64,000 nt of DNA, from assembly GCA_937952285.1 (NCBI GenBank), contig CALFZE010000124.1, positions 1 through 64,000 on the forward strand, in the 5' to 3' direction. Positions 51,427 to 59,201 of the stretch are shown here, one piece after another; within the stretch, counting starts at the first letter, position 1, and every line of letters begins with the position of its first letter. Position numbers and translations under genes: made by a program. The notes under the pieces are model-generated. The model was not told the origin of the DNA and ran no database searches. It saw only the letters and a list, made by a program, of their open reading frames with translations. This DNA is from UBA2428 sp002343545. Lineage in GTDB: Bacteria; Bdellovibrionota; UBA2428.

Positions 51427-51659
51427 TCCCAGGGTCGGAAGGAAAGGAGGTTCGGAAGACGGAACGGAGGTTTGACTAAGGAAGGACTCTGCCAACGGGG
51501 TCGGGAAATGATCTCCCCTGGCAGCTGTCAAAGACTGATTTTTTTCTGACTACTGAGAGCCACGGAATCAACAGGCTCCTTGTTCGAGAAGGCCGGCAGC
51601 CGACTCGTTCATGAATCAAACACGGAGGTGAAAATGAACACGTTTGATGGAGACTAAAA
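51427..51659 (+). promoter_or_regulatory. Structured 5' leader of flagellin gene 2
   Basis: Second copy of the leader. Hairpin B is CTGCCA (51489-51494)/TGGCAG (51519-51524), hairpin C GTCA/TGAC (51527-51550), hairpin D GAGCC (51557-51561)/GGCTC (51574-51578), hairpin E CGAG/CTCG (51585-51607), identical to copy 1. Sequence outside stems A and E has diverged, but pairing potential is retained. Confidence 0.75.
51634..51657 (+). CDS. 7-codon upstream ORF of flagellin 2
   Basis: Encodes MNTFDGD, behind GGAGG. The stop is 2 nt before the flagellin ATG, with GGAG of the flagellin ribosome-binding site in its penultimate codons. Same geometry as copy 1 despite different internal codons. Confidence 0.6.
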   Translation: MNTFDGD

Positions 51660-52493
51660 ATGGGACTTCGTATCAATACTAACCAGATCGCGGTGAACGC
51701 TCAGCGCAACTTGCGAAACAACCAAGCCGTTTTGCAAGGCTCTTCCGAGAAACTCGCTTCGGGTTCCCGGATCAACAAGTCGGCCGACGACGCCGCTGGT
51801 CTCGCGATCAGCGACAACCTCGGCGGTATGGTCCGCTCGTACCAACAAGCGGGTCGTAACGCTCAAGATGGTATCTCTTTCGTGCAAGTCGCCGAAGGCG
51901 GCATGGGCGAAATCGGCAACATGTTGAACCGTCTGCGCGAGCTCTCGGTGCAAGCGTCTTCGGACACGATCGGCAACCGCGAGCGAGAGTTCCTCGATCG
52001 CGAAGCGCAACAGCTCAAGCTCGAAATGGAACGCGTCGCCCAGTCGACCGAGTTTAACGGCACCAAGCTCCTCTCGGGGCAAGGCACCAAGCTCGACTTC
52101 CAAATCGGCGTGAACAACGACGACTTCCTTGACCGGATCTCCTACGATCCGTCTCAAACGAACGTCTCGGTTGACGCGCTCGGCATGAGCGGAATCAACT
52201 TGTCCGACAAGGCCGCGGCCCAATCGGGTCTCGCCAACATCGACAACGCGATTCTCGTGTTGAACAGCAACCGCGCGACGCTCGGTGCTCTTCAAAACCG
52301 CCTGACCTCGACCTACGCGAGCACGGAAATCGCGGTCGAGAACTTCAGCGCCGCCAAGAGCCGTATCCGCGACACGGATTTCGCGTCGGTCACGGCTGAT
52401 ATGACCCGCGATATGGTCAAGACCCAAGCCTCGACAGCCGTCTTGAGCCAAGCCAACCAGTCCACCCAAATGGCTCTCCGCCTCTTGGGCTAA
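51660..52493 (+). CDS. fliC2: Flagellin, copy 2
   Basis: 277 aa, nearly identical to copy 1, with substitutions concentrated in the middle (for example GQG versus GSG before TKLDFQIG). A 122-nt stretch (52314-52435) is identical to copy 1, including synonymous positions. D0/D1-only flagellin. Ribosome-binding site GGAG at the end of the upstream ORF. Confidence 0.96.
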   Translation: MGLRINTNQIAVNAQRNLRNNQAVLQGSSEKLASGSRINKSADDAAGLAISDNLGGMVRSYQQAGRNAQDGISFVQVAEGGMGEIGNMLNRLRELSVQASSDTIGNREREFLDREAQQLKLEMERVAQSTEFNGTKLLSGQGTKLDFQIGVNNDDFLDRISYDPSQTNVSVDALGMSGINLSDKAAAQSGLANIDNAILVLNSNRATLGALQNRLTSTYASTEIAVENFSAAKSRIRDTDFASVTADMTRDMVKTQASTAVLSQANQSTQMALRLLG

Positions 52494-52566
52494 GACCGGA
52501 TCCTTTGACCTGACCTTGAATGCGGAAGATGAGCTGAGATCCTAAGCAGAGTCGAATCAGAAAGAC

Positions 52567-52606
52567 GGCCTCCGGAGGCGAAAGCTTCCGGGGGCCTTTT
52601 TGTTTT
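52567..52606 (+). terminator. Rho-independent terminator of flagellin 2
   Basis: GGCC(T)CCGGA(G)GC-GAAA-GC(T)TCCGG(G)GGCC stem with a GAAA tetraloop, followed by TTTTTGTTTT. Confidence 0.9.
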
Positions 52607-52847
52607 CGGCGAAAACAAACTCGCCCAAGGCGGATTCTCTCCTCCCTAACCTCACGCAAACCCTTCGTTGCTCATGACGCACGCTCGGAGCACATAGAAG
52701 CTTGACCCAAGTTTCGCCATGACGCACCTCCGACCCTCACGCTCCGTCTATCGGGCCTTCATCCCAAAATCGAGGCCTCAGAGCTTCAATCAAATTATTG
52801 AATTTACTCAATTTTTTGACGACCTGATTTTTTTTGACGCATCACGC
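52607..52847. other. AT-rich intergenic region upstream of flagellin 3
   Basis: Contains two copies of CATGACGCAC (about 60 nt apart) and direct repeats TTTTGACG at 52814-52821 and 52832-52839, with a third at 52853-52860 overlapping the FliA promoter. Possible operator sites. No gene. Confidence 0.4.
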
Positions 52848-52874
52848 TAAAGTTTTGACGCGCGCAGTCGATAT
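52848..52874 (+). promoter_or_regulatory. Sigma-28 (FliA) promoter of flagellin 3
   Basis: TAAA (52848-52851), 15 nt, GTCGATAT (52867-52874), a close match to TAAA-N15-GCCGATAA. The predicted leader is about 108 nt. Confidence 0.8.
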
Positions 52875-52932
52875 GTGACTCAGAGCGTTAAACGGTGTCC
52901 AGCGGAGGCAACGGAACCTTCGAGGGAGACTT

Positions 52933-52973
52933 GCAACGCCAAATGACGCAACGCAGCAATAGTGCGGCGTTGC
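52933..52973 (+). promoter_or_regulatory. Hairpin before the flagellin 3 ribosome-binding site
   Basis: Perfect 8-bp stem GCAACGCC/GGCGTTGC with a 25-nt loop, ending 3 nt before AGGGAGG. Confidence 0.55.
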
Positions 52974-52990
52974 TTAGGGAGGGTTACTCA

Positions 52991-53821
52991 ATGGGTCTTC
53001 GTATTCAAACCAACATTGCGAGCGTGAACGCTCAACGCAACCTGCGCCAAAATAGCGGCGGGGCCGAACGTTCGATGGAACGCCTCGGCAGCGGCTTCCG
53101 AATCAACAAATCCATGGACGACGTCGCCGGCCTCGCGATTAGCGAAACGATGAAGGGCCAGCTACGGGGTCTCGGACAAGCCGAGCGAAACGCGCAGGAC
53201 GGTATCTCCTTCGTGCAGGTGGCCGAATCGGGCCTCAACGAAACCTCCAACTTGCTCAACCGTGTTCGGGAACTCGCAACCCAAGCCGCGTCCGACACCA
53301 TCGGCGATACGGAACGTGGGTTCGTGAACATTGAAGTCCAACAGCTCGTGACCGAAATGGATCGGATCGCGACGACGACCGAATACTCCGGTTCTCGACT
53401 CCTGGATGGCTCGGGCCAAACGCTCGACTTCCACGTCGGCTTCCGAGGCGACCCCTCGAAAAACGTGATCAGCTACGACGCCGGCGCCGCGAACGCACAA
53501 ACTTCCGCGCTCGGCGTGGATGGAGTGAGCGTTGCCTCTAAAGATGACGCACGGGGTACGCTCGACGTCATCGACCAGGCCATCTCGAAAGTCGCCGCGA
53601 TGCGAGCCGGCTTCGGTGCGATTCAAAGCCGGATGAGCTCGACGATCAGCAACATCTCGGTCTACCGAGAAGCTCTCAGTGCCGCGAACTCCCGGATTCG
53701 AGATGCCGACATGGCCGAAGAATCCGCGAACCTCGCGAAGGCCAACATCTTGCAACAAGCCGGTACCGCGGTCTTGGCGCAAGCCAACAGCGCGAACGCT
53801 CTCGCCCTGAAGCTGCTCTAG
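52991..53821 (+). CDS. fliC3: Flagellin, copy 3 (divergent)
   Basis: 276 aa. Starts MGLRIQTNIASVNAQRNLRQN and ends in the D0 helix ILQQAGTAVLAQANSANALALKLL. Clearly diverged from copies 1 and 2 (for example MDDVAGLAISETMKGQLRGLGQAERN). The ATG at 52991 is chosen by alignment with the other flagellins and AGGGAGG 8 nt upstream; the frame is open further upstream without conservation. It has its own promoter and terminator and lacks the duplicated leader. Confidence 0.95.
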   Translation: MGLRIQTNIASVNAQRNLRQNSGGAERSMERLGSGFRINKSMDDVAGLAISETMKGQLRGLGQAERNAQDGISFVQVAESGLNETSNLLNRVRELATQAASDTIGDTERGFVNIEVQQLVTEMDRIATTTEYSGSRLLDGSGQTLDFHVGFRGDPSKNVISYDAGAANAQTSALGVDGVSVASKDDARGTLDVIDQAISKVAAMRAGFGAIQSRMSSTISNISVYREALSAANSRIRDADMAEESANLAKANILQQAGTAVLAQANSANALALKLL

Positions 53822-53963
53822 TTCCCATCATCCGTAACGAATTGGACGGAGGTCACGCCGGCCGGAGGCCGGTCCCACGACGAAGTGGTTAAGGACCTCC
53901 CTTCTTTCCCGCTGACGGGGAGAATCGGTAACGGCTGGTGCCCTTCGTTCCAAATCGTACTGT

Positions 53964-54006
53964 GCCCGGGTCAGCGCCGAGAGGCGCCGGCCCGGGCCAT
54001 TTTTCT
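53964..54006 (+). terminator. Rho-independent terminator of flagellin 3
   Basis: GCCCGGG...CCCGGGC outer stem with inner GCGCC-GAGA-GGCGC, followed by CATTTTTC. It ends one base before the stop of the convergent lipoprotein gene. Confidence 0.9.
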
Positions 54007-54597
54007 TCAGAGCGCGAACTGACAGATCTTAAGCGTGCCTCGATCCGAAAAGGCGACGACCCCGGCGCTGGAATCCATCTCCCGAATTGCGTACAGACTC
54101 TCACGCAAACGTCCGGCGGCCTTGGCCGACCCGGCGAGCGCCGGAGGCGCTTCGCCGCGCGAGTAATACGCATTTTCAAGATCGCTGATCTGACCAACCA
54201 ACGTATCGACGAGACCCATAAGGCTTTCTTGCCAGTTCTTCTCGGTCCAACCGTTCGTCAGCGTCATCCCGGCTCCGCAGACCTCTTTGATATCCTGCAA
54301 AGTCCGCTCCATGGCGCCTCGCTTGGCGGCGACCAACGCGATGATTTGGCTTTCGATCGACTCGCCGCCGATGACCTTGTCCGCTTTCTGGATGAGGGCA
54401 TCCAGGCCGCGGTCGCCGCCCCCCGCGCCGACGTCGCCGGGATTCTTGTCCGCGCTCAACCTCGCCCGCTTGACCCGTGTCTTCTCCGCCGAAGCCGGAA
54501 GACGGGACGGGCCCGCGGAAGCGCTTGCGCAGGCGCCGAGGCCCAGGAACGCCCCGAGCACGAGACCCATGGCCGTGATTTTGGATTTTTTCTTCAT
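54007..54597 (-). CDS. Hypothetical lipoprotein paired with a TIGR02147 regulator
   Basis: 196 aa. Lipobox LGAC (Cys23), then a basic linker and a helical domain with one internal Cys (EVCGAGMTLTNGWTEKNW) and a C-terminal CQFAL. No family recognised. The ATG at 54597 is chosen because it gives the lipoprotein signal and overlaps the upstream regulator's stop by 4 nt. The coupling suggests that the regulator and lipoprotein work together. Confidence 0.72.
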   Translation of the reverse strand: MKKKSKITAMGLVLGAFLGLGACASASAGPSRLPASAEKTRVKRARLSADKNPGDVGAGGGDRGLDALIQKADKVIGGESIESQIIALVAAKRGAMERTLQDIKEVCGAGMTLTNGWTEKNWQESLMGLVDTLVGQISDLENAYYSRGEAPPALAGSAKAAGRLRESLYAIREMDSSAGVVAFSDRGTLKICQFAL

Positions 54598-55421
54598 GTT
54601 TTCTCCTTTTCTTTCACCGACGCATCGTCGGCGATTCTGAACAACTGAATGGAAAGCGCATAAACCTGCTTTGCTTTCGGGTCGTCGAGCGACTCCGCGG
54701 TTTCCCGACGAAAGCGACGTATCTTCTCGCGCGCCTTCGTCATTTCCTTCGGATCGAAGAGGAAGACCGTGCTCGTATGGTCGCGCTCCTCGAAAGCGTC
54801 TTGGGCAAGCGAACGTTGCGCCGCCGAAAGAATCTGCGCCTGGTAGTTCCGTAAGGCCGACGACGGCACGCTGCCGGGAGCGAGCAGTACGTCCGAGGCA
54901 CGCCACCGGCCGGCCTCGTCCTTCCAGATGAGCTCGAGCCGCTTGAGCCGCTCCCAGCTTTCCTCCACGACGGAGCGGGCCAACCCGAAGCTCCGCGCCA
55001 ACTTGCCGAAGTCGAGTCGAAAACCCTCCGAACGCACGAGCTCGCGCAAGGCGAGGTGCTGCCAGTCCGAGATGATCCGGAACGCGTCGAGCGAAAGACG
55101 ATGCTGGGAAAGGTGCCGGCGCTGCTCGATGCGCGCGCGGGCCATGGCTTTCTGCGTCGCGCTTCGCGCGTGTTCGCTGTCGACGAGATCGCAGAAATAT
55201 TCGCCCTCGCTGCCGACCCAACCCAAGCGACGGGAGATCGCCTCGGCCTTCGTTCGCGATAAGCCTTCGCGACCGCTCAAGATCGAAGACAGGCGTCCCG
55301 GGTGCAGCGCAAGATCGCGCGAGAAAGCCCGCAGCGAATAGCGAGGATTCGCCGCCATTCGACCACGCAGCTCTTCGCGCAACCAATCGCGGTAGGACGC
55401 GACGGCATCGACTTTGCCCAT
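54594..55421 (-). CDS. TIGR02147/DUF4423-family regulator
   Basis: 275 aa. N-terminal helix-turn-helix-like region (YSLRAFSRDLALHPGRLSSILSGREGLSRTKAEAISRRLGW, about residues 28-70) followed by the DUF4423 body (FRIISDWQHLALRELV, a winged-helix-like FGLARSVVEESWERLKRLELI) and the typical C-terminal STVFLFDPKEMTKAREKIRRFRRE. This family is expanded in Bdellovibrio and Fibrobacter and often sits beside genes for surface proteins. A -10-like TTTAAT and GAGGGGGA ribosome-binding site precede it. Confidence 0.85.
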   Translation of the reverse strand: MGKVDAVASYRDWLREELRGRMAANPRYSLRAFSRDLALHPGRLSSILSGREGLSRTKAEAISRRLGWVGSEGEYFCDLVDSEHARSATQKAMARARIEQRRHLSQHRLSLDAFRIISDWQHLALRELVRSEGFRLDFGKLARSFGLARSVVEESWERLKRLELIWKDEAGRWRASDVLLAPGSVPSSALRNYQAQILSAAQRSLAQDAFEERDHTSTVFLFDPKEMTKAREKIRRFRRETAESLDDPKAKQVYALSIQLFRIADDASVKEKEKT

Positions 55422-55529
55422 GAAATTCCCCCTCGGGGCATTAAAGCGCAGGATCCCGGAGGCGGGTAGAACTCACGCTACAAAGTGTTGCGCGAGATCG
55501 CGTGAGCGCACGCGCGCGCAAAGATTTGC

Positions 55530-55535
55530 TAGACT
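55530..55535 (+). promoter_or_regulatory. Extended -10 element, leaderless start
   Basis: TGC-TAGACT, 6 nt from the ATG at 55542. Confidence 0.55.
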
Positions 55536-55541
55536 AATACG

Positions 55542-56195
55542 ATGAGCCTCACGCGGAAAACACTGCTCCTTGGCGCCGTTCTTTCGTCCTCGGCCTACGC
55601 CCAAGACTATCCCTACGACGACGAACCCTCGGGTGAAGCCCCCCTTCCGCCGGAGGGACCGACGGAAACGCCGACGCCCGCCCCCGCGCTGCCCACCGAA
55701 GGCCCCGGTCGCGCGTCGCCCAAACGCACCCGTCAGCCCTCGCTCTTTCGCGTCGCCCTCAAGGCGGGCGCAAACTTCGCCGTCCTCAGCAGCGCCGCCG
55801 CGGGAAGCCATTCGGGCATGGGCATCGAAGGCGTCGTCGCGATGGGGTGGGATCTCGCATACCAGCCGATATTCCTGGAGCTCGAGTTCGGGTACCGCAG
55901 CCACTTCATGGGCGACGACCCGCTCCACATCGTTCCGATCCGCTTCGGAACCTTCTACCGAAAACGGATGGCGCGGACCCGACTCTGGAAGCCGGGAGTC
56001 GCGGTTTCCTTCGACGCGCGCATGGAAGCTTCGGCGAACGGATCCGGCTCGGATCTGAACTTCCTGCCCGCGCTTCATCTGAGCAACCAATTCGAGTTCG
56101 GTAACTTCCTCGCGGAACCCGTCGTGAGTCTCTACCGTCTCGGCTCGACGGGTAACTCGATCGCGGCCGCGTTCCGGCTCGGTTACCGTTACTGA
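55542..56195 (+). CDS. Outer-membrane beta-barrel protein
   Basis: 217 aa. Signal peptide (LLLGAVLSSSAYA), a Pro/Glu-rich linker (residues 25-60) and about 150 residues of alternating amphipathic strands (FRVALKAGANFAVL, FLELEFGYRSHFM, PIRFGTFYRKRM, GVAVSFDARME, FRLGYRY with C-terminal aromatic Tyr). Consistent with a small 8-stranded barrel. Function unknown. The next gene, an outer-membrane protease-barrel fusion, lies close downstream. Confidence 0.72.
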   Translation: MSLTRKTLLLGAVLSSSAYAQDYPYDDEPSGEAPLPPEGPTETPTPAPALPTEGPGRASPKRTRQPSLFRVALKAGANFAVLSSAAAGSHSGMGIEGVVAMGWDLAYQPIFLELEFGYRSHFMGDDPLHIVPIRFGTFYRKRMARTRLWKPGVAVSFDARMEASANGSGSDLNFLPALHLSNQFEFGNFLAEPVVSLYRLGSTGNSIAAAFRLGYRY

Positions 56196-56244
56196 TCCGC
56201 GTCACCGAACACGAGGTACGTAGGCAAAGTTCGTGCGGGGCGAC

Positions 56245-56250
56245 TATATT
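56245..56250 (+). promoter_or_regulatory. Putative -10 element, leaderless start
   Basis: TATATT ends 6 nt before the ATG at 56257, which supports that start over the upstream GTG at 56233. Confidence 0.5.
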
Positions 56251-56256
56251 CGCCCG

Positions 56257-59199
56257 ATGCCGTCGACATTCCTCCCGCGTTACCTCTTCCGAATTTTCCT
56301 CGGCGCGGGCGGGGGCTTCTTCGTGCCGACGGCCGCCGCCATCACCTCGGGCAGCGAATCGGTCGACGCCATTTCGGGAGGAAGCTACCGCACCTTTCGA
56401 CTCCCTTCGCATCACTTGCATTTCGACGTCGAGCTCGAGCGCCTCGCCCGGTCGCTCGCGCCCCGCTTCGAGAACTACCTCGACGGGCTCCAGTCGAGGC
56501 TGAAGTTCCGTTTGAAGCGGCCGATGCCCGTCTTCTTGGTGAAACGCGGATTCGGCAACGCCTTCGTCACGTTTCCTTCGGCGGCCTCGCCTTCTTTCTC
56601 GGTCCTTTCGCCTCGGCTCACGGCGGCCGAGCTCGGCTCGCCCACTTTCCTCTACGCCGGCGACGACGAAGGCGTTTTCGACACTTTCCGACACGAAGCC
56701 ATGCATTACGTGGAAGAAGACCAGCGACGGAGCTTCTGGTCCGCGCTCATGGGCGACGCGCCTTACTCCCTCCCTTCGGGTACGGCTTGGGCCGCCGAAG
56801 CCTGGGCGGTCGTCCACGAGAAGCCCTCGAACCCCTACTCCGGACGCATGAAAGAATCCTACTTCGGAGCGCTCATGCGCGCGAACGTGTCCGGACGCGC
56901 GACGCCCGCCCCGACCGAGTGGGACCTCAGCGCGAACAATCCGGATTGGCGACTGCTCGGCAGCCACTACGTCGTGGGCTCGAACTTCTTCGCCTTCCTG
57001 GCGCGCACGCACGGCCTCGCGAAAGTGGACGATTTTATGATCCACCGAAACGGCTTCTCGGCGAGCTCCGCCTACGAAAAAAGCTTCGGCAAAGACTTCG
57101 AGGCGCTTTACGGAGAGTTCCGACGCGAAACCGCCGACGAAGTCCGTCGTCAAAGCGCCTCGGGGGCGGCCGTCGTTTTTGACGACGACATCGGGCGCAT
57201 CAACGCGTTAGGTACCACCCTGAACGGCGAAAAAATCTTCGTCGGAAGCTCGCTCGACCGAACGCCGCGCCTCTACCGGGTTTCGGCCGACGGCAAACGC
57301 GACTTGGGCTCCGCCGCGCTCTTCGAATGGATCGCTCCGTTGGGCGGTCGCCTCGCCTTCGCCCCTTGGCAATGGTCCGAGGCCCGCGTCCCGGGCGCGC
57401 TGGATTTCTTTTCGGCGGAAAGCAACGCCGAGGGCAACGAAAGCCGGCCCGGCCTCTATCGCTACCATCTCGAAGCGGGAACGCGTCGTAGGCTCCGCGG
57501 CCTGCCCCTCGCGCGTGCCGCCGTCTCGCGTGGCGACCGGGCGGGATACTACGCTCTCGTTCAGTCGGACCCGAACGAGAATCGCTTCCGCCTGGAAGAA
57601 GGCCCCCTCGACGAAGACGGCCCGACCCGCGTGCTTTCCGAGTGGTCGGAGTTCTCCAGCGTTTCGCAGCTGCGCCAGCACCCGGAGTCCGGCGCGCTCT
57701 ACTTCGCCGCCATCCGACCGGAAGGCAGTTGGGGAATCTACCGGATCGACGCGAATCCGAACGCGACGCCGCAGCCGCTCGTCGACACGCGAGGCCAGGA
57801 TCTCTTTCCGCTCGTCGATCGGGCGGGCAACGTCTTCTTTCTTTCCGACCTGAACGGACGGAGTTTTCAGGTCTACCGCTTGGACGGCGAACGGGTTTGC
57901 CGTCTGAGCGACGAGCCGTTCTTCGTGTCGAGCTTCGGATGGGGCGCGAACGAGCGCGAGCTCTTGGCCGTGAGCCGCCGAGGCCCGAGCGAAGTCCTCG
58001 TCTCGCTTTCGACCGAAGCGCGGAACTGCGTTTCCATGGCCGAGGTCGCGGCCGCGTCGACGAGTGTTCCCTCCTTCCGGAGCACCACGGTCGCGGCGAC
58101 CGAAGAATCCGCTTGGCAAGGGCTTTGGCCGGCGACCCGCGCCCTGCTCCCCCGCTACACCCGCAGCGGCGACTTCGGAGTCCAGGCGCTCCTGTCCGGC
58201 GAGTCTCCCTACAAAGACTGGTCTTGGACTCTGCTCGGCGACTGGGAAGCCACCGACGAGAACACCCATATTCTCGGGGGAACGATCGGATGGCACGCTT
58301 TCTTTCCCGTCGTTTCGCGCCTCCGGGTCGAAGCGAGCCCGCTCGCGCTCGGCTACGCGTTCGTGCCCGACGCGCGCTTCTTGAACGCGAGCCTCGAGTT
58401 GCAGCGCGAACTCGGCCATCATCTTTTCCGGGGCCGCGCGGTCGCGACGACCCAAACGGACGATGCCGCTTCGGATCCCGACCCCTACGGGTCGGCCACG
58501 GAGATCGGCGTGGCCCACTCCTTCTCGAACACCCAGCAGTCCGCGCTGGCCGCGGCTCCCCAAAGGGGTTGGTCGCTTTCGACGGCGTTCGAGGTCAATC
58601 CGAGTTACTTCGGCCAGGCGTCCACGCGAGCCGTCCTTTCGGCCCGACAAACTTTTCATCTGCCGATCGAATCGTTCGCGCGCAATCACTCCCTGAGCCT
58701 GAGCCTCTCCGAGACGAAAGCGTTCAACGGTCTCCTGCGGGTTCAAGGTATCGGCGGCGGCAACGGCTTCGACTACGAGATCGAGTCCGCCGTCGCGCAG
58801 GGCTACGGTTTCGGCCGTCTCGTGGGCGCCGGAGAAACCCTTTTCGCCTATCCCGATTTCCGCATGACGGCCAATCTCATCTTGAGGGGGACGCTCGCCT
58901 ACGTCATCCCGTTGAACTTCCTGCGAAGCGGCCTCTCGCAAGTCGCGGGAAGGCGCTGGCTCAACCCCGAGACCTCCGCGATGAACGTCTCGTTTTTCTA
59001 CGACACGACCGTCGCCCGGGACGGTGACATCGACGTTACGGAGCAGCGGGGCAGCGTCGGCATCCGAAGCGACTGGTCTCTCTGGTTGAACGAGAACCAA
59101 AGCACGGGGATCTCGGCCAGCTACATCGGCGCTTTCGAGCTTCAGGACGAACGCGCCCTGCGCCACACTTTCGCGACGAGCGCACGGATCTACTACTGA
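56257..59199 (+). CDS. Zincin-propeller-beta-barrel fusion protein
   Basis: 980 aa. Signal-like N-terminus (FLPRYLFRIFLGAGGGFFVPTAAA). Domain 1 (about residues 30-300) is a gluzincin-type metallopeptidase: HEAMH at 146-150 with Glu181 (AWAAEAWA) as the likely third zinc ligand, as in the peptidase_MA group. Domain 2 (310-600) is a TolB/WD40-like propeller with repeated strands (GTTLNGEKIFVGSSLDR, RLYRVSADGKRDLG, GLYRYHLEAGTRRR). Domain 3 (610-980) is an outer-membrane beta-barrel ending in FATSARIYY with a C-terminal Tyr. It would be an outer-membrane-anchored protease. No close precedent is recalled. Confidence 0.7.
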   Translation: MPSTFLPRYLFRIFLGAGGGFFVPTAAAITSGSESVDAISGGSYRTFRLPSHHLHFDVELERLARSLAPRFENYLDGLQSRLKFRLKRPMPVFLVKRGFGNAFVTFPSAASPSFSVLSPRLTAAELGSPTFLYAGDDEGVFDTFRHEAMHYVEEDQRRSFWSALMGDAPYSLPSGTAWAAEAWAVVHEKPSNPYSGRMKESYFGALMRANVSGRATPAPTEWDLSANNPDWRLLGSHYVVGSNFFAFLARTHGLAKVDDFMIHRNGFSASSAYEKSFGKDFEALYGEFRRETADEVRRQSASGAAVVFDDDIGRINALGTTLNGEKIFVGSSLDRTPRLYRVSADGKRDLGSAALFEWIAPLGGRLAFAPWQWSEARVPGALDFFSAESNAEGNESRPGLYRYHLEAGTRRRLRGLPLARAAVSRGDRAGYYALVQSDPNENRFRLEEGPLDEDGPTRVLSEWSEFSSVSQLRQHPESGALYFAAIRPEGSWGIYRIDANPNATPQPLVDTRGQDLFPLVDRAGNVFFLSDLNGRSFQVYRLDGERVCRLSDEPFFVSSFGWGANERELLAVSRRGPSEVLVSLSTEARNCVSMAEVAAASTSVPSFRSTTVAATEESAWQGLWPATRALLPRYTRSGDFGVQALLSGESPYKDWSWTLLGDWEATDENTHILGGTIGWHAFFPVVSRLRVEASPLALGYAFVPDARFLNASLELQRELGHHLFRGRAVATTQTDDAASDPDPYGSATEIGVAHSFSNTQQSALAAAPQRGWSLSTAFEVNPSYFGQASTRAVLSARQTFHLPIESFARNHSLSLSLSETKAFNGLLRVQGIGGGNGFDYEIESAVAQGYGFGRLVGAGETLFAYPDFRMTANLILRGTLAYVIPLNFLRSGLSQVAGRRWLNPETSAMNVSFFYDTTVARDGDIDVTEQRGSVGIRSDWSLWLNENQSTGISASYIGAFELQDERALRHTFATSARIYY

Positions 59200-59201
59200 C
59201 C

